DNA of 64,000 bases. Origin: Madurella fahalii (lineage: Eukaryota > Ascomycota > Sordariomycetes > Sordariales). Positions 32,830-43,634 of this stretch are shown here, in pieces. How positions within the stretch are numbered: position 1 is the first letter of the stretch; every line of letters begins with the position of its first letter. The translations under genes were made by a program, and so were the position numbers. The notes under the pieces are model-generated. The model was not told where the DNA came from. It made no database searches and worked only from the letters and a program-made list of their open reading frames with translations. The stretch lies in NCBI GenBank assembly GCA_029876055.1, contig CM056874.1, positions 5,084,001 to 5,148,000 on the forward strand, read 5' to 3'.

Positions 32830-35800
32830 TCACTCATCATCACTATCTGCCATTATCTGCCTCCTCCTCTTCACGGCGGGTCTCCTCGGTGATGGTAGAG
32901 GCTGCGTATCATCCAAGTCATCATCGTCGAAGAGCATAGCCCTCGAATCCGTCCGTAGCTTCGCCTTCTTAGCCGACACGCTCCTAGCGACCAGCTCGTC
33001 CACGTCCGGCATCTCGTCGTCAGTATCCTGCGTTGAAACGAACTGCATCGGCTCAAAGAAAGGTTTCTCCTTGGCAGTGATTTGTCCATTGTCCCTAGCC
33101 CGCCCTCCAGGCTTGTATCTCATGCTGAGACCTGAAGAGCGGGGGGTCGTTGGGCCAGTCGATTTCTGTGGAACGCTGGACATGAAAACATCATCGTCAT
33201 CTCCGACGACGAAGTCGGCGAGATCGGCGCCGCTGTCGGAATCCTCCGGCTGTTCCATGTCGCTGGTGCGGGTGCAATCGTCGCCGATATCTTCAAGATA
33301 GTCATGGCCTCGCTTGAATGCCGTTTTGCCCCCTCGACCTCTGCCCGGACCCCGGTGACCTCTTGGTGTCGGCCCCTCAATTGTGATATCACCTCCATCT
33401 TCATCCTTGTCGTGATCTCCTTCTTCACAGTCGCTAAGAAAAACGGGCTCCGCTTTGCCCTTCTTCCTAGTCTTGTTGCTCTTGTTCGTCTTTCCAGCAG
33501 CCGGCCGCTTTCTGCCTCCGCGTCCGCCTTGGTTGCCTTCTGGCCAATTATTCGAGCGTGTACACTTTTGCTGCGTGACTGCTTCTCCATCCGAGTCTTC
33601 CGCAAAGGGCTTGACAGGCAATGTTTGCCACGATGTTCTGTCCGTCTCGCCGTACGGGCGGGTGTACCTCCGCGACGGATCTTGAGACTTCCCCAGCGTC
33701 CTGAACAATCTCACACATCTTCTCGTGTAACCACCGTGCTTTAACTGTACAGTTGGACGCAGCGCTCGCTGTGCGGCTGGATAAGCCCCGAGCTGCACGT
33801 CCCCGATATGTTCCACTTTGTCGAATGGATGCGACGGTAGACTTTTGTACACCCTCTCGAGGGTGTCTGTCTGCGGCTTGCTTAGAAGCACCTTTTCGAG
33901 CTCAGGCACATCGGCCAGAAAATCCGTTTCAGCCGGCTTTCTTGGAGTCGTAACAGCTTGAGCGGCTGACCGACCGAAGAACGACGCCTTTATGAACCCC
34001 GTCTCCACGCCGTCGGGCATGTTGAACTTCTTCTTGGCTGGCTTCTTCCTCAAACCAGCTGCCGTCTTCTTCGGTTCCGGAAGAGACGGGTCTTGGGAGT
34101 TCTCGATGGGAATATCGACATGCCGCTTGTCAACCTCGGGCCTGACATCTCGCGGAACGATTCTCGTGGAGAGATCGTGGCGAAACGCGAAGCTCTCGCC
34201 GTTACAAATGAGCTGCTGCATTCTTTGGTAATTGTCCTTCGCTTCTGCGAACTTGTCCTCCTCTTTGCCTTTCATGAGTAGGAGTACAATGTTCCCTGCC
34301 CTCTTTCTGCCCGTGCGGCCCATCCGCTGCAGCATGCGTATTGGGGAGGACGAAGCGTCGTAGCAAACGATCAGGTCGACCTGGCCAATGTCGAGACCTT
34401 CTTCGCCGATCGAGGTGGCGACGAGGACATTGAAACTGCCGCTCTTGAATTTCTCTATTGTTTCGATCTGCTGCTTTTGCTTCATGCCTTCGCTCCTTTT
34501 TGAGTCGGCCTGCCCCACGAATACGGTGGCGCTGATGAGCGGCTGGCTGTTGAGAAGGCGGACGATCTCTTCGGCACTGTCACGGTACTCGCTGAAGACG
34601 ATGGCTCTCGTGTTGGAGTTCTCCCCGGCGTCGATAAAGTGATTGACCAGCGTTTCGCAGAGATAGGTTAGTTTCGGGTGGCCATTGAACTCTTTCAGCT
34701 TCATCCAGCCTTCAATCGTGGACATCATCTTCTGGAAATTCTCGTCACTGAGGAGCTGTCGCCGGAGTTTGGAGCCCTGCCCGGGTTTGTCTTCCTCGGT
34801 GGAGCGGAACTCTGCTAGATTGTTGTAGAAGGGCTTGATGCCGTGGAAATTGAGCAACTTAATTGCATGAGCCAGGCTTTGAAGAATGCCAAACACGGCC
34901 ATCATCATGAACTTCGTCCCTTGGTTTACGTGCCTGCCCGGCCCGCTCATCCATTCGTTTCTGGATTTGAGCAGGCCGTAGGTGGTTAGGCTCATGGGAT
35001 CTCTGCCGTAGTAGACGTTCTGGGCGCTCAATTTGTCTACGAGCGGCTTCAGAGCCTTCGAGAACAGGTCCCTCACCACGAGCATCTCATCGGAGGGGTC
35101 AAAGGTCACAGTGTCAATGTTGCGCGCATGGACATATTGCCGGATGTCGATGGACTCCTCGGTCCGAATCTCGATGTGGGAGATGCCGAGGTTGTCAATG
35201 ATGTCCTGCACGCCCTCGACTGTCGACCCGGGCGTTGCCGTCAGAGCCAGGACCCGAAAGCTTTTCGAGAAGCGCCTGATAAACTCGACGACCTTGACGT
35301 AGGCGTAGTCACCTGTCGAGCGGTGCGCCTCGTCGATGACTAGAAGGACTATGGACTTGGGGTCTGCGTATCCCTTGGAGAGGTCATTCATCAGGGTCTG
35401 GGGGGTCATGAAGAAGAGGCGCTTGCTTTCCCATTCCGTTTCGCGCAACACGGGGGCGGTTTCTCCCGTGAGCAGTGTCGCTTGCGACCGTGGTATGCCA
35501 GCCACGTTGAGACAAGCCTGAACCTGCTGCGAGGCCAGGGGCTTCGTAGGCGCCACGAATACTATCTTGGCACGTCTGGTCCAGCGAAAATAGTTGAGCA
35601 TGATGGTGGCGGCGATGAAGGTCTTGCCCAGGCCGGTGGGCAGGGCCACTAGCGTGTTGTTGAAGAGGCCATTCTTGACTATGCTGAACTGGTAATCCCG
35701 GATGGGGCCCAGGTTCAGAGGATAGACCCAGGTGGCCAGCTCATGGTGGTTGAGCTCGTGGTGCGTCGGGGCCTCGGGGGGCAGGTCTGCACGGAATGGA

Positions 35801-36039
35801 CGACTGTTGGGCCCCTGCGATGGCGCTGGGCGCTGGTCTTCCCTGAGGGTGTTTCCCCACAGCGTCGTCTGCCGGAAGTTCTGGGGCCGAGGCGGGGCTC
35901 TCGCAGAGCCGCCGAATGGAACCGGCCTCGTCGGTGCCGACGCGGTTGTGGCGGCAGCAGCAGCATCCGTGGCCTGGGTGAGTGCCAGGATCATGTCTTC
36001 GTCGAGAGTGTCGTCAAAGTCATTGTCGTTCATTGCCAT
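32830..36039 (-). CDS. mph1: ATP-dependent DNA helicase MPH1 (FANCM family)
   Basis: MPH1 is a 3'-to-5' DEAH helicase that remodels stalled forks and D-loops, channelling repair away from crossovers and toward error-free bypass. A single exon encodes 1069 residues from the ATG at 36039 (MAMNDNDFDD); the frame upstream starts with TTG. Helicase motifs are in order: the Q-region LNLGPIRDYQ, Walker A LPTGLGKT at residues 133-140, motif Ia APTKPLASQQ, the DEAH box at 236-239, motif III TATPG, the MPH1/FANCM insert between the two RecA folds, then VATSIGEEGLDIG and QRMGRTGRKRAG in the second fold. The C-terminal 400 residues are disordered, basic and acidic patches with SP/TP sites, as in fungal homologues. 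The gene is divergent from the Mex67-like gene, with 642 bp between the starts. Confidence 0.97.
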   Translation of the reverse strand: MAMNDNDFDDTLDEDMILALTQATDAAAAATTASAPTRPVPFGGSARAPPRPQNFRQTTLWGNTLREDQRPAPSQGPNSRPFRADLPPEAPTHHELNHHELATWVYPLNLGPIRDYQFSIVKNGLFNNTLVALPTGLGKTFIAATIMLNYFRWTRRAKIVFVAPTKPLASQQVQACLNVAGIPRSQATLLTGETAPVLRETEWESKRLFFMTPQTLMNDLSKGYADPKSIVLLVIDEAHRSTGDYAYVKVVEFIRRFSKSFRVLALTATPGSTVEGVQDIIDNLGISHIEIRTEESIDIRQYVHARNIDTVTFDPSDEMLVVRDLFSKALKPLVDKLSAQNVYYGRDPMSLTTYGLLKSRNEWMSGPGRHVNQGTKFMMMAVFGILQSLAHAIKLLNFHGIKPFYNNLAEFRSTEEDKPGQGSKLRRQLLSDENFQKMMSTIEGWMKLKEFNGHPKLTYLCETLVNHFIDAGENSNTRAIVFSEYRDSAEEIVRLLNSQPLISATVFVGQADSKRSEGMKQKQQIETIEKFKSGSFNVLVATSIGEEGLDIGQVDLIVCYDASSSPIRMLQRMGRTGRKRAGNIVLLLMKGKEEDKFAEAKDNYQRMQQLICNGESFAFRHDLSTRIVPRDVRPEVDKRHVDIPIENSQDPSLPEPKKTAAGLRKKPAKKKFNMPDGVETGFIKASFFGRSAAQAVTTPRKPAETDFLADVPELEKVLLSKPQTDTLERVYKSLPSHPFDKVEHIGDVQLGAYPAAQRALRPTVQLKHGGYTRRCVRLFRTLGKSQDPSRRYTRPYGETDRTSWQTLPVKPFAEDSDGEAVTQQKCTRSNNWPEGNQGGRGGRKRPAAGKTNKSNKTRKKGKAEPVFLSDCEEGDHDKDEDGGDITIEGPTPRGHRGPGRGRGGKTAFKRGHDYLEDIGDDCTRTSDMEQPEDSDSGADLADFVVGDDDDVFMSSVPQKSTGPTTPRSSGLSMRYKPGGRARDNGQITAKEKPFFEPMQFVSTQDTDDEMPDVDELVARSVSAKKAKLRTDSRAMLFDDDDLDDTQPLPSPRRPAVKRRRQIMADSDDE

Positions 36040-36248
36040 CGTCCTTGCCGGTGGCCAAAAATAGAAAGCCGGACAAAGGACGGCATGCAACAATGCCCGA
36101 TTGAAAGTCGACTATGCGGGGGAGGCCGCAGTCATTCTTTGTATTCATTAGGGGGCGATGGGTAAACAAACACATGTGCTTGCGCTGTGCGCTGTCGTTG
36201 TCGGCTTCACAGACTTCGTCACACTCGTGGGAGGCGGTGCCCAACGCG

Positions 36249-36320
36249 CGATAGGGCGATAGGGCGATAGGGCGATAGGGCGGAAGGGCGATAGGGCGAT
36301 AGGGCGGAAGGGCGATAGCG
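36249..36320. repeat. 8-bp minisatellite, unit CGATAGGG with CGGAAGGG variants
   Basis: About nine tandem units run without interruption. Two units carry the GA variant at regular spacing, giving a higher-order pattern in part of the array. It sits within the mph1/Mex67-like intergenic promoter. Confidence 0.9.
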
Positions 36321-36366
36321 AAGACGCGACGGGATCCGAGATGCGAGACGCGCCAATTCGCCAGTG

Positions 36367-36372
36367 CACGTG
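36367..36372. promoter_or_regulatory. CACGTG E-box
   Basis: A palindromic CACGTG, followed by G, lies 310 bp upstream of the Mex67-like start. Pho4/NUC-1-type bHLH factors bind this core. The functional link is only a possibility. Confidence 0.3.
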
Positions 36373-36681
36373 GTTTGGTTCGAGTGCAAACCCCACTGAC
36401 GAGGCATGCATAAGCCACACTCGGCGACCCACAGCCTTACGGGGTCCCTTTGTTGTATGTAACCAATCAAGACGAAGTGGGGCGGCGCAGACAAAGCCAA
36501 CGGCTCGCAGCCTGCGCTGCAGCTTCCTCGCTTCACAACTTCATCGTTCTTGCTCGTTTGCAATCACAACAACCACCACGCTCAAACCAACGGCAAGACG
36601 CACCAGCAGAGCAAGACACAGAGACCGTTGAGACACATCGGCAACGGGCCACAATAGACCCCAACAGAAGGACACACCGAG

Positions 36682-37989
36682 ATGGCCCCACCCAGCGGTC
36701 GTGGTCGCGGTGCCCCTAGGGGAGCGCGTCGTCCACGCGCCGGAGGCGTCACGAAACGCAGGAGCACCCCAATGACTGACAAGGACGGTGACATCCTGAT
36801 GGATTCCGAGTCTGTCAATGCACCGACCGGACCCTCCGGGAACCGGGGCCGCGGTCGCGGCCGTGGCCACAGTCGCGGGGCGGCGCGGGACGTTCAAACT
36901 TTTACACGACTTGCCCAGAACATCAACTACCACCTGGACTCGCAAGACTCGAAAAAGCCCCAATTCGACAAGACAACTTTGAAGATTCTCGGGCTCAAAA
37001 GCAGCAAGGCAGCCAACAATCCCGACGGCGGTCTTCGTTCGCTTCTCGACTTCCTAGAGCGCAAGGCTTCCCGAGACAAACGCATCACGCTCGGCAGGGT
37101 ATGTTATCGCGTGCCCTCCTTTACCCCAGGCATTCATTCTAACGTGAACTAGGCCATCATTGCTGGCGACTACGTGTGGGTCAAAGTCAATAAGGATGAT
37201 GCCCCCCTTCTGCTGCGTCTCAACGGATACACGTTTGCCGGCGCCGAGTTGGCCATCCAGGAGACATCAGACCCCATGCCAACGGCCGACAGCACAAGCT
37301 CTCGGACCGCCACCGCCGAAACAAAACAAAAACTGCTCTCAGTGTTGGCTAGTCGCTACAACGCTGAACAAAAGCTGCTCGACCTATCCGGCCTCGGAGC
37401 CGACGAGACTCTGGGCAGCATGGGCACCTTCGGCTCGCAGGCACTGGCAGAAAAATCCTTCAAGGCTCTTGTGCACCTCGCCGGCTCCGAGTACAAGGAC
37501 CCCGAGGTGAAGAGAGAAGCAATTCAGGCGGTATCACTTGCCAACAACGGGATCCAGGATGTCGACCAGGTCTTCACGCTGGCTAAGTCCCTGCCACACC
37601 TACGCCGGCTTGATCTCAGTTGCAACAAGCTCGAGAACCTGAGCAAGCTCTCCAAATGGCGGGACGAGTTTCGCTTCCTCGAGGAGCTCCACCTCTCGGG
37701 CAACCCCGTAGCGAACCAGCCGGACTACGCGGCTGAGCTGTTCAAGTGGTTCCCATGCCTTCAGAACCTCGACGGGCAGCTCAAGTTTGCGCCCGACCGG
37801 GTTGCGCTAGACGACTCTCTGAAAGCCCAGATGATCCTGGAGCTATCGAGACAAACTGGCATGAACGCCCAATACTCCGAGTTGTGTCTGACGGGCGTGG
37901 CCAATTGGAACTTTGAGTTGGCGCTCAAGTCATTCGAGGAGCAAAAGGCAAACCTGCCTAGAGACGCATTCATCACGCCTATTGCTTAG
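36682..37989 (+). CDS. Mex67/NXF-like mRNA export factor lacking the NTF2-like domain
   Basis: Exons 36682-37098 and 37153-37989 (54-nt intron, GTATGT donor, TAG acceptor) encode 417 residues. The N-terminus is rich in RG dipeptides (GRGRGAPRG, RGRGRGRGHSRG), typical of RNA-binding export factors. Then come a region like the NXF N-terminal RNA-binding fold, leucine-rich repeats at about 240-340 (LPHLRRLDLSCNKLENL, then LEELHLSGNPVANQPDY), and the LRR cap FPCLQNLDGQ. Residues about 359-417 form a TAP-C/UBA-like domain (QTGMNAQYSELCL, NWNFELALKSFEE, LPRDAF) that in Mex67 binds FG nucleoporins. The NTF2-like domain that normally lies between the LRRs and UBA, and pairs with Mtr2/p15, is missing, with only about 18 residues between them. 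It may be a short paralogue rather than the essential Mex67. Confidence 0.85.
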
Positions 37990-40900
37990 GAGGCACTGTC
38001 GAAGAAGTTGAAGAAGAAGTTCGGATTTTAATCAGCGGAAGAAGGAAGAAAAAGGACATGAGGAAGGAGATGGGAACATTCAGCGAGTTATGATTTTGTG
38101 ATGGGCACGGATACGGAGGTGAACACGGAACATGGCATAAGCATGGGCATGGAGCGGTATATCAAAAGCGAGTGTTGTTTGGCTTTGGTTTTTCTGGGGT
38201 GCATGATACCAAGAGCGGTTGTGTGTCTGGCTTTTTGTGGCTGGTTTTCTGTTGTATTTGAGATTTTCGGTTCTGGGTCTGGTTTTCTGGTCTCCTGTTC
38301 TTCACGGGCTGTACACGGGCATAGGAGGAGTTCAAGCGGTTGATTTTGTAGTAGAACAGCACATGATTCAATGTCACTTTCTCATTTGAGATTGAGCATG
38401 TCGTTTTGACCTCTCCGGTTTCAAATCAGTCATGAGATCTCGCGAGTAGGCCACTAAATCTCTGGCCTCTGCGGCCCATAGCAGAGGACCCGACGTCGGC
38501 GCTTACTGTGGTCTGGCGATCGCTGAGCGCCCGAGCGATGGTCGGATCGATTGGCCGAGATGCGGCGGTTTCCCTCGTGCGCAATCGATCACATCTTGCA
38601 TTGCATTCCCGCTGAGCGGGCATTGGCTGCGTTCCTGGCCTATTGCTGTCGACATCGAGTCCTACATGCACCTGATTGGCGCCGTGATTTGTGATCTCGT
38701 GATGCAACCTCTCAGCGCCTATGCAAGTCCACCAGTGAAGGCTTGTCCGATTTAGAGTTAGAGTTGAGGTGCGTGTTCCTTTCTCCCAACTTTCCGAGGG
38801 GCTTGCAGATACGCAGAGATCCGGCTTACGGAGGCGCGGTGTGGTGTGGTGTGGTGTGGTGTGGTGTGATGTGCTGCATCCGCCCGGAAGGCTGTCGCGG
38901 GAGAGAGTGTGCTGCTTGTCGAGGGAGCTGCATTGCCGCCAAACTGAGAACTGATGGAGGGAATAGTTGCAAGGCTCGGGCTTGTGATATTGCCTGTCTA
39001 CGGAGCTCTACGGGTATCTTCGTTGAAGAGCCCATTGATAAAGCGCTGTGACGACCATGCATGCGCGACACGCAGAAATTACAAGTCCGCCGAAATGTCT
39101 AATTCATCAGCGCCGTCTGACGGCGGGGCGGTGTGGTTGTCGTCTCTCATTCGATCTCTTGCCTACCTTGCCAAGATTCTCTGAAGATCATCCTCGTCGA
39201 ACCGTCCAGCAATGTTCTTCACCTTGGGGCTTACAAGGCGCCTACGACTCCGAGGTCAAAGTCGGTCCTGGCTACGCAGCGGGAAACTTGTGTGTGTAAG
39301 GGAGGGCAGCTGATATGCCGCAGCGGTGAACGAGAATATTGCGATCTAAGAAGTCTTGCTTTGCAACGAGTGTGGAATTGTTCCGTCGCCATATTGGATG
39401 CTTACTTTGAGCACCATTTGCTAGGCCCCGCCGAGTCTTTCCAGAGCAGAGCTGCAGATCGACCACGGCTGAAGATGATGATAACCATGTAGCCGGACCC
39501 CGTTGGGGCTTCTCCTTGAACACTGACATCATCGCTTACCCTGGGAGCAAAACACGCAATTTGCGCCCCCGTCCAGTTTGTTTTCCTTTCTTTTGGAAAG
39601 ACACGGGCCGCAGTTGGGCCCCATTTTCTTGGGGGTTCAGGTTATCCGCAAGCCACCGTGCTTTGGGGCGGCGGAGGAGGGGCAAGGCGCTTTCCCTTTC
39701 CAGCTAGTCTCCCCGAGCGCTATCCAGGGTCTCAGCGTTTCAGAAAAAGTGCAAACCCCATGCCACTGTCACTGTTTGCGAAGCCGAATTGTCCTGTCGG
39801 TGCTGTCGTATCGCTTTTCGCAAAATCCCCCAGAATGTCACCCCGCTGACACATTCCTTCTCGTGTGGTGGGCTGACACTGGAGAGTCCCCAGAAATATT
39901 CCGTGGTGCTATTCTCGCGGGCTGAGCTGCGCGGTGCGAGCAGAGCGAGCACTGGATCTGAGAACCCACGACCTGACGATGGGATTGCGGTGCAAAACTG
40001 TGGACGTGTTCAGAGATGGCGGCCCTCGATATCTGCGTGGTTGTTTTTGAGAAATCTGGGGTTTGCGACAAGGACTAGGCAAGCGCAAAACGAAAACGAA
40101 AGTCTAGTTTTGCCCAGTCGCGGTTTGATTCGCAGGCTCTAGCATCCCGCAGCCCGTCAAATTTCTGCTGTGCGCCTGCGCCCCTTTTCCCCTTGCCTGT
40201 CGGCCAAGCCCTCCCCAGGCCTCCCCCAAAGTCTCTTGGCCGGTATGCCAATGTTCCAATGTCCCCTTGCACACGCCGCTACCTCGCGCGGATACTGCAG
40301 TTGGATGGGGCTGAGAAGTCACTCGCATAACGGGCTACAAATGAGGGTCGAGCGAGCCCCTGCTCACCCCCCCCATTGGCGTTCCTGATTCGACCGAGCC
40401 CCCGGCACCCGTGCCCCTTGTCAGACCCTCTGCCCGGCTCCGTCTGGTTCATCTCCCATTCTCTTTGGGGTGGATCGACCAGTCGGTCGCCCGATGTCTC
40501 CTCCTTCGCTCCCCTCTCCTCCCCCCCCCTGGTGTCAGGGTTGCCGTGTTGCCGTACGGACCGACTGTGCTCAATTCCAAAGAGTTGGGAACTCGCCTTG
40601 GGAGGCAAAATCGCAACTCGTCTAGCACAGTTTTGCAGCCTTCCAACATTTTCGAGCACCGGTTACACGCCCTTACAGACCATATTCCGGCATCAGCTCA
40701 ACCACGACGCGGCTTTGCACAGCCCCAGATTCGACGGCGCGTGGGCCGACAGGTGCCAAGGACTCGCAGGAGGCTGGCGTGCCGTCTACCAGACATCTCG
40801 CACTTCACCCCCTCTCCATCCTGCGACGTGAAACCCTCCAGGACCGGAGAGTTTTTGTTTCTTCGCCGTCACGATCGACCGCTAGCGTTCACAGTCCGTT

Positions 40901-41357
40901 TGCTTCTCGGAAACGATCCAAACTTCGTTCCGTCGATCACGCTTTTCCTCCCGTCAACAAGGGCCGGCCCTCAAGCTTCCAGATCTACGTTCGCTGTTTT
41001 CCTTCGGTTCGCTGCCAGGCACGAAACCTTTCGCCAGAGGGCATTTGCAAAGTTCGGATCAAACCCGTGCCCCTTTCCGTTCTCCTTCCCCGGGCCTATC
41101 CCTTTCTCTGGTCCCTTTCGCAAAAGACAGACTTCGTAGATCCTGCGTGGCTTCCACGCCGCAAAGTTTTGGAGCTCAACATCTCTCTTCCCGACCGAGG
41201 GACGACCGGGAACACAGACTCGAAGCTCGCATTGCATGTCAACGTCGACATGTCTATTTGACTGGGACTATCATCGAGGACGACCCCTCTCTGTTCCTGA
41301 AGGCACCGATTGCCTGGGTCGCTCGTCTCATTGACTTTGCGACGAGCTCCAGTCACC
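37990..41357. other. 3.4-kb intergenic region
   Basis: No gene was supported. It has a GGTGT pentanucleotide array at about 38838. The last 950 bp before 41358 are CT-rich with many chance frames (40411-41139 among them), suggesting a long leader, possibly with an intron, for the kelch-like gene. Confidence 0.5.
38838..38868. repeat. GGTGT pentanucleotide microsatellite
   Basis: About six tandem GGTGT units, with an ATG variant at the end. Confidence 0.85.
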
Positions 41358-43634
41358 ATGTCTCTCCCTCAACCGAAGACCGCGTTGAACAACGCGTGCT
41401 CAGTCATTTTCAACAATACGCTATACACATACTCGGCCGAGGCCTTCCAATCATTACCGTTAGAGCCGGGCGCAGAATGGGAGGAACTACCACAGGGTGA
41501 ACGTGTCACCGGAGGTGTCTGCGTAGGGTCAACGACCGGCAATCCGGCGACGTCGGCCTTTTTTGTGGTCGGGGGAAAGGGAGGATCCGCCGGTTACCAG
41601 GGCCTGCAAAAGTACACCTATGCGACGAGACAATGGGAATCGATTAAGCTATCAATCGCCGTGACGCACGAGCGGGTAGGACACAGCGCCGTCTATCTCA
41701 ACAGCACGGATTCTATTCTCATGTACGCCGGGAACCAGGATGGTTCCGAGAACCCATCATCACACACATTTACGATTGGCGCGTCGGCGCCGCACGAAAT
41801 CCGGTCCTGGGACTCGTACGCGCCGCCGTCAATCAAGCCGATCCTCCTGCCATGGTCTACTAGCGAGGCAGTCATGGTAGGCGGCAGCACATGGAACACG
41901 CAGGTCATGCTCTTCAGCGTAGAAAGGAAATGGGTTGACTCGGGAGCATCGCTGTCAGCGCCGCTGCCCAAGGACACGTCGGCGATCCAGGGCGTCTTGA
42001 TGACGGGCGCTGACGGGTCAAAGAACCTAATCACATTCGACGCGACAGTCTCGCCAAACGAAGTCAAGCGAACAATCCTATACAGCGGCCCTGGAGTGCC
42101 GGTTTTGAATGCTGTACCAGTTCGCAGGCGGACGGCGAGGAAGGAGAGAAGGAACATTGAGCCCTTGACGCTGAACAATTGGCCTGCATACAACTCGACG
42201 TTAGCTCCGCAGATCACAAGGGCTACTAATTATGCCCTCGCGCAGGGTCCGGACGGCATGGTTGTGATTGCAGGCGGAAACGACGAGGACGTGCTATCAA
42301 TGTTCAATGTTAGACAGAACAGCTGGGAGGATACCGAGTCACTGCTGGGACAGGCCAGGATCCTCTCTACTGAGAGCTCATCGACAGTGTCGACGTCGAC
42401 GGCAACATCAACGTCATCATTGCGGTCCACAACCTCATCCGTATTGGCATCTACGAGCGCTGGCCTAGTTGCTGCTACTGAAACGCCTACATCAACAGCT
42501 GCGCCGGCAGTGCCAGGAGATTCTGGTCCCGACCTTAACACAATCCTGGGCGCCGTCCTGGGGGGCTTCTTCGGATTGACAATTTTGCTGGCCATTATCT
42601 ATATTTGTATCAAGAGACAGCGGAACCGTCGGGCTCACATGGAAGCAGGCCACGTAAGGAGGGCCAGCGGGGCTTCGTCGACTGAGAAGGATGGAATCGG
42701 CTTTGCCAAAGACATTGGCCAGAGTCCTCCGGGAGTCTTCCGCGGACACCAGCACCACGGCTCACAGAACTCTTTCTCGTCCATGGCGATTCTGATGGGT
42801 CGCACAGGCCAGCACAAGTCAACGCCGTCCGGCTTCAGCCGCAAGTCGAGCAACGAAAGCAGGCGAGACTCGTATGACAGCACCTTTAAGGCCTTCAAGA
42901 GCACCATCAGCAAGCCAATCCCGCAGGCTGCTCAGCTCACTACCGTCCAAGCATCGCAATCTCAGCAGACCCGGGACGAGAAGGGTGTCGCCTTTGCAAC
43001 CAGCACGGCGGAGCCAAAACCACGGAACCTGACGACGGGCGCCGATGGTCAGGGCAACGCTCGGCGCAGCTCGGGCTGGAATAGGTACTGGTCTGGCGGC
43101 TCAGCCCTGAATATCCTTGGGTTCGGTAGCGGCAACGGAAACAGCAATGGCGCGGCGAACAACTCACGGCGGACCACGGTGCACTCGGACCGGAGCTCCA
43201 ATTATAGCGAGCCGCATCGTATGACCCAGGACAGCGCCACCGTCCCGCCCCTGCAGACCTTCGAGCCCCGGCTGTCCTTCAGCCGCGTGAACTCGCACAG
43301 CCCGACCATCGCGGTGCACAACGAGAAGATCAGGGAAGGGATGAGGGGCCAGATCGAGACGCAACGTCCCATCAGTGCAGTGACCGACGGGTCCGCATCG
43401 GCATACTCGAGCGGCATCCCCGAGTCGGTCCATGAGGCATGGGATCCTACCGCCGCGAGCAAGCCCTGGGGCTCGGATCGGTCACTTAATGCCTCGTACA
43501 CGGGCATTTACTCGACGCCTCTCGCCCCCGCTTCACAAGGCTCGAAGACTTCAACACAGCCGCCGCCCCGACCGGCGCGGCCATCGCAAGCTACCGTGCG
43601 CGACGACATGAGCTGGCTCAACCTCGGGAGCTAA
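41358..43634 (+). CDS. Kelch-like single-span membrane protein
   Basis: One exon encodes 758 residues from an ATG in good context (GTCACCATGT). The N-terminal 340 residues have beta-propeller character with kelch-type blades: FFVVGGKGGSAGYQGLQKYTYATRQWESI, RVGHSAVYLNSTDSILMYAGN, MVVIAGGNDEDVLSMFNVRQNSW. A Ser/Thr-rich stalk, likely O-glycosylated, leads to one membrane helix at about residues 393-418 (GAVLGGFFGLTILLAIIYIC), followed by a basic stop-transfer KRQRNRR and a 330-residue Ser/Gly/Asn-rich cytoplasmic tail. The propeller and stalk should face outside, yet no signal peptide is visible at the chosen start. Either the membrane helix inserts it or an upstream exon was missed. I recall similar ascomycete proteins but no established function; a wall- or surface-sensing role is inference. 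Confidence 0.82.
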   Translation: MSLPQPKTALNNACSVIFNNTLYTYSAEAFQSLPLEPGAEWEELPQGERVTGGVCVGSTTGNPATSAFFVVGGKGGSAGYQGLQKYTYATRQWESIKLSIAVTHERVGHSAVYLNSTDSILMYAGNQDGSENPSSHTFTIGASAPHEIRSWDSYAPPSIKPILLPWSTSEAVMVGGSTWNTQVMLFSVERKWVDSGASLSAPLPKDTSAIQGVLMTGADGSKNLITFDATVSPNEVKRTILYSGPGVPVLNAVPVRRRTARKERRNIEPLTLNNWPAYNSTLAPQITRATNYALAQGPDGMVVIAGGNDEDVLSMFNVRQNSWEDTESLLGQARILSTESSSTVSTSTATSTSSLRSTTSSVLASTSAGLVAATETPTSTAAPAVPGDSGPDLNTILGAVLGGFFGLTILLAIIYICIKRQRNRRAHMEAGHVRRASGASSTEKDGIGFAKDIGQSPPGVFRGHQHHGSQNSFSSMAILMGRTGQHKSTPSGFSRKSSNESRRDSYDSTFKAFKSTISKPIPQAAQLTTVQASQSQQTRDEKGVAFATSTAEPKPRNLTTGADGQGNARRSSGWNRYWSGGSALNILGFGSGNGNSNGAANNSRRTTVHSDRSSNYSEPHRMTQDSATVPPLQTFEPRLSFSRVNSHSPTIAVHNEKIREGMRGQIETQRPISAVTDGSASAYSSGIPESVHEAWDPTAASKPWGSDRSLNASYTGIYSTPLAPASQGSKTSTQPPPRPARPSQATVRDDMSWLNLGS

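Larger units (their letters stand above)
36040..36681. promoter_or_regulatory. Bidirectional promoter region of mph1 and the Mex67-like gene
   Basis: The 642 bp between the divergent ATGs contain an 8-bp tandem array (36249-36320) and a CACGTGG E-box at 36367-36373. No TATA box was recognised. Confidence 0.55.

Noticed and set aside
40411..41139. Plus-strand frame of 242 residues upstream of the kelch-like gene
   Set aside because: Its Ser/Pro/Arg/Phe bias follows from CT-rich leader DNA. It is not in a position to add a signal peptide without a splice I could identify.
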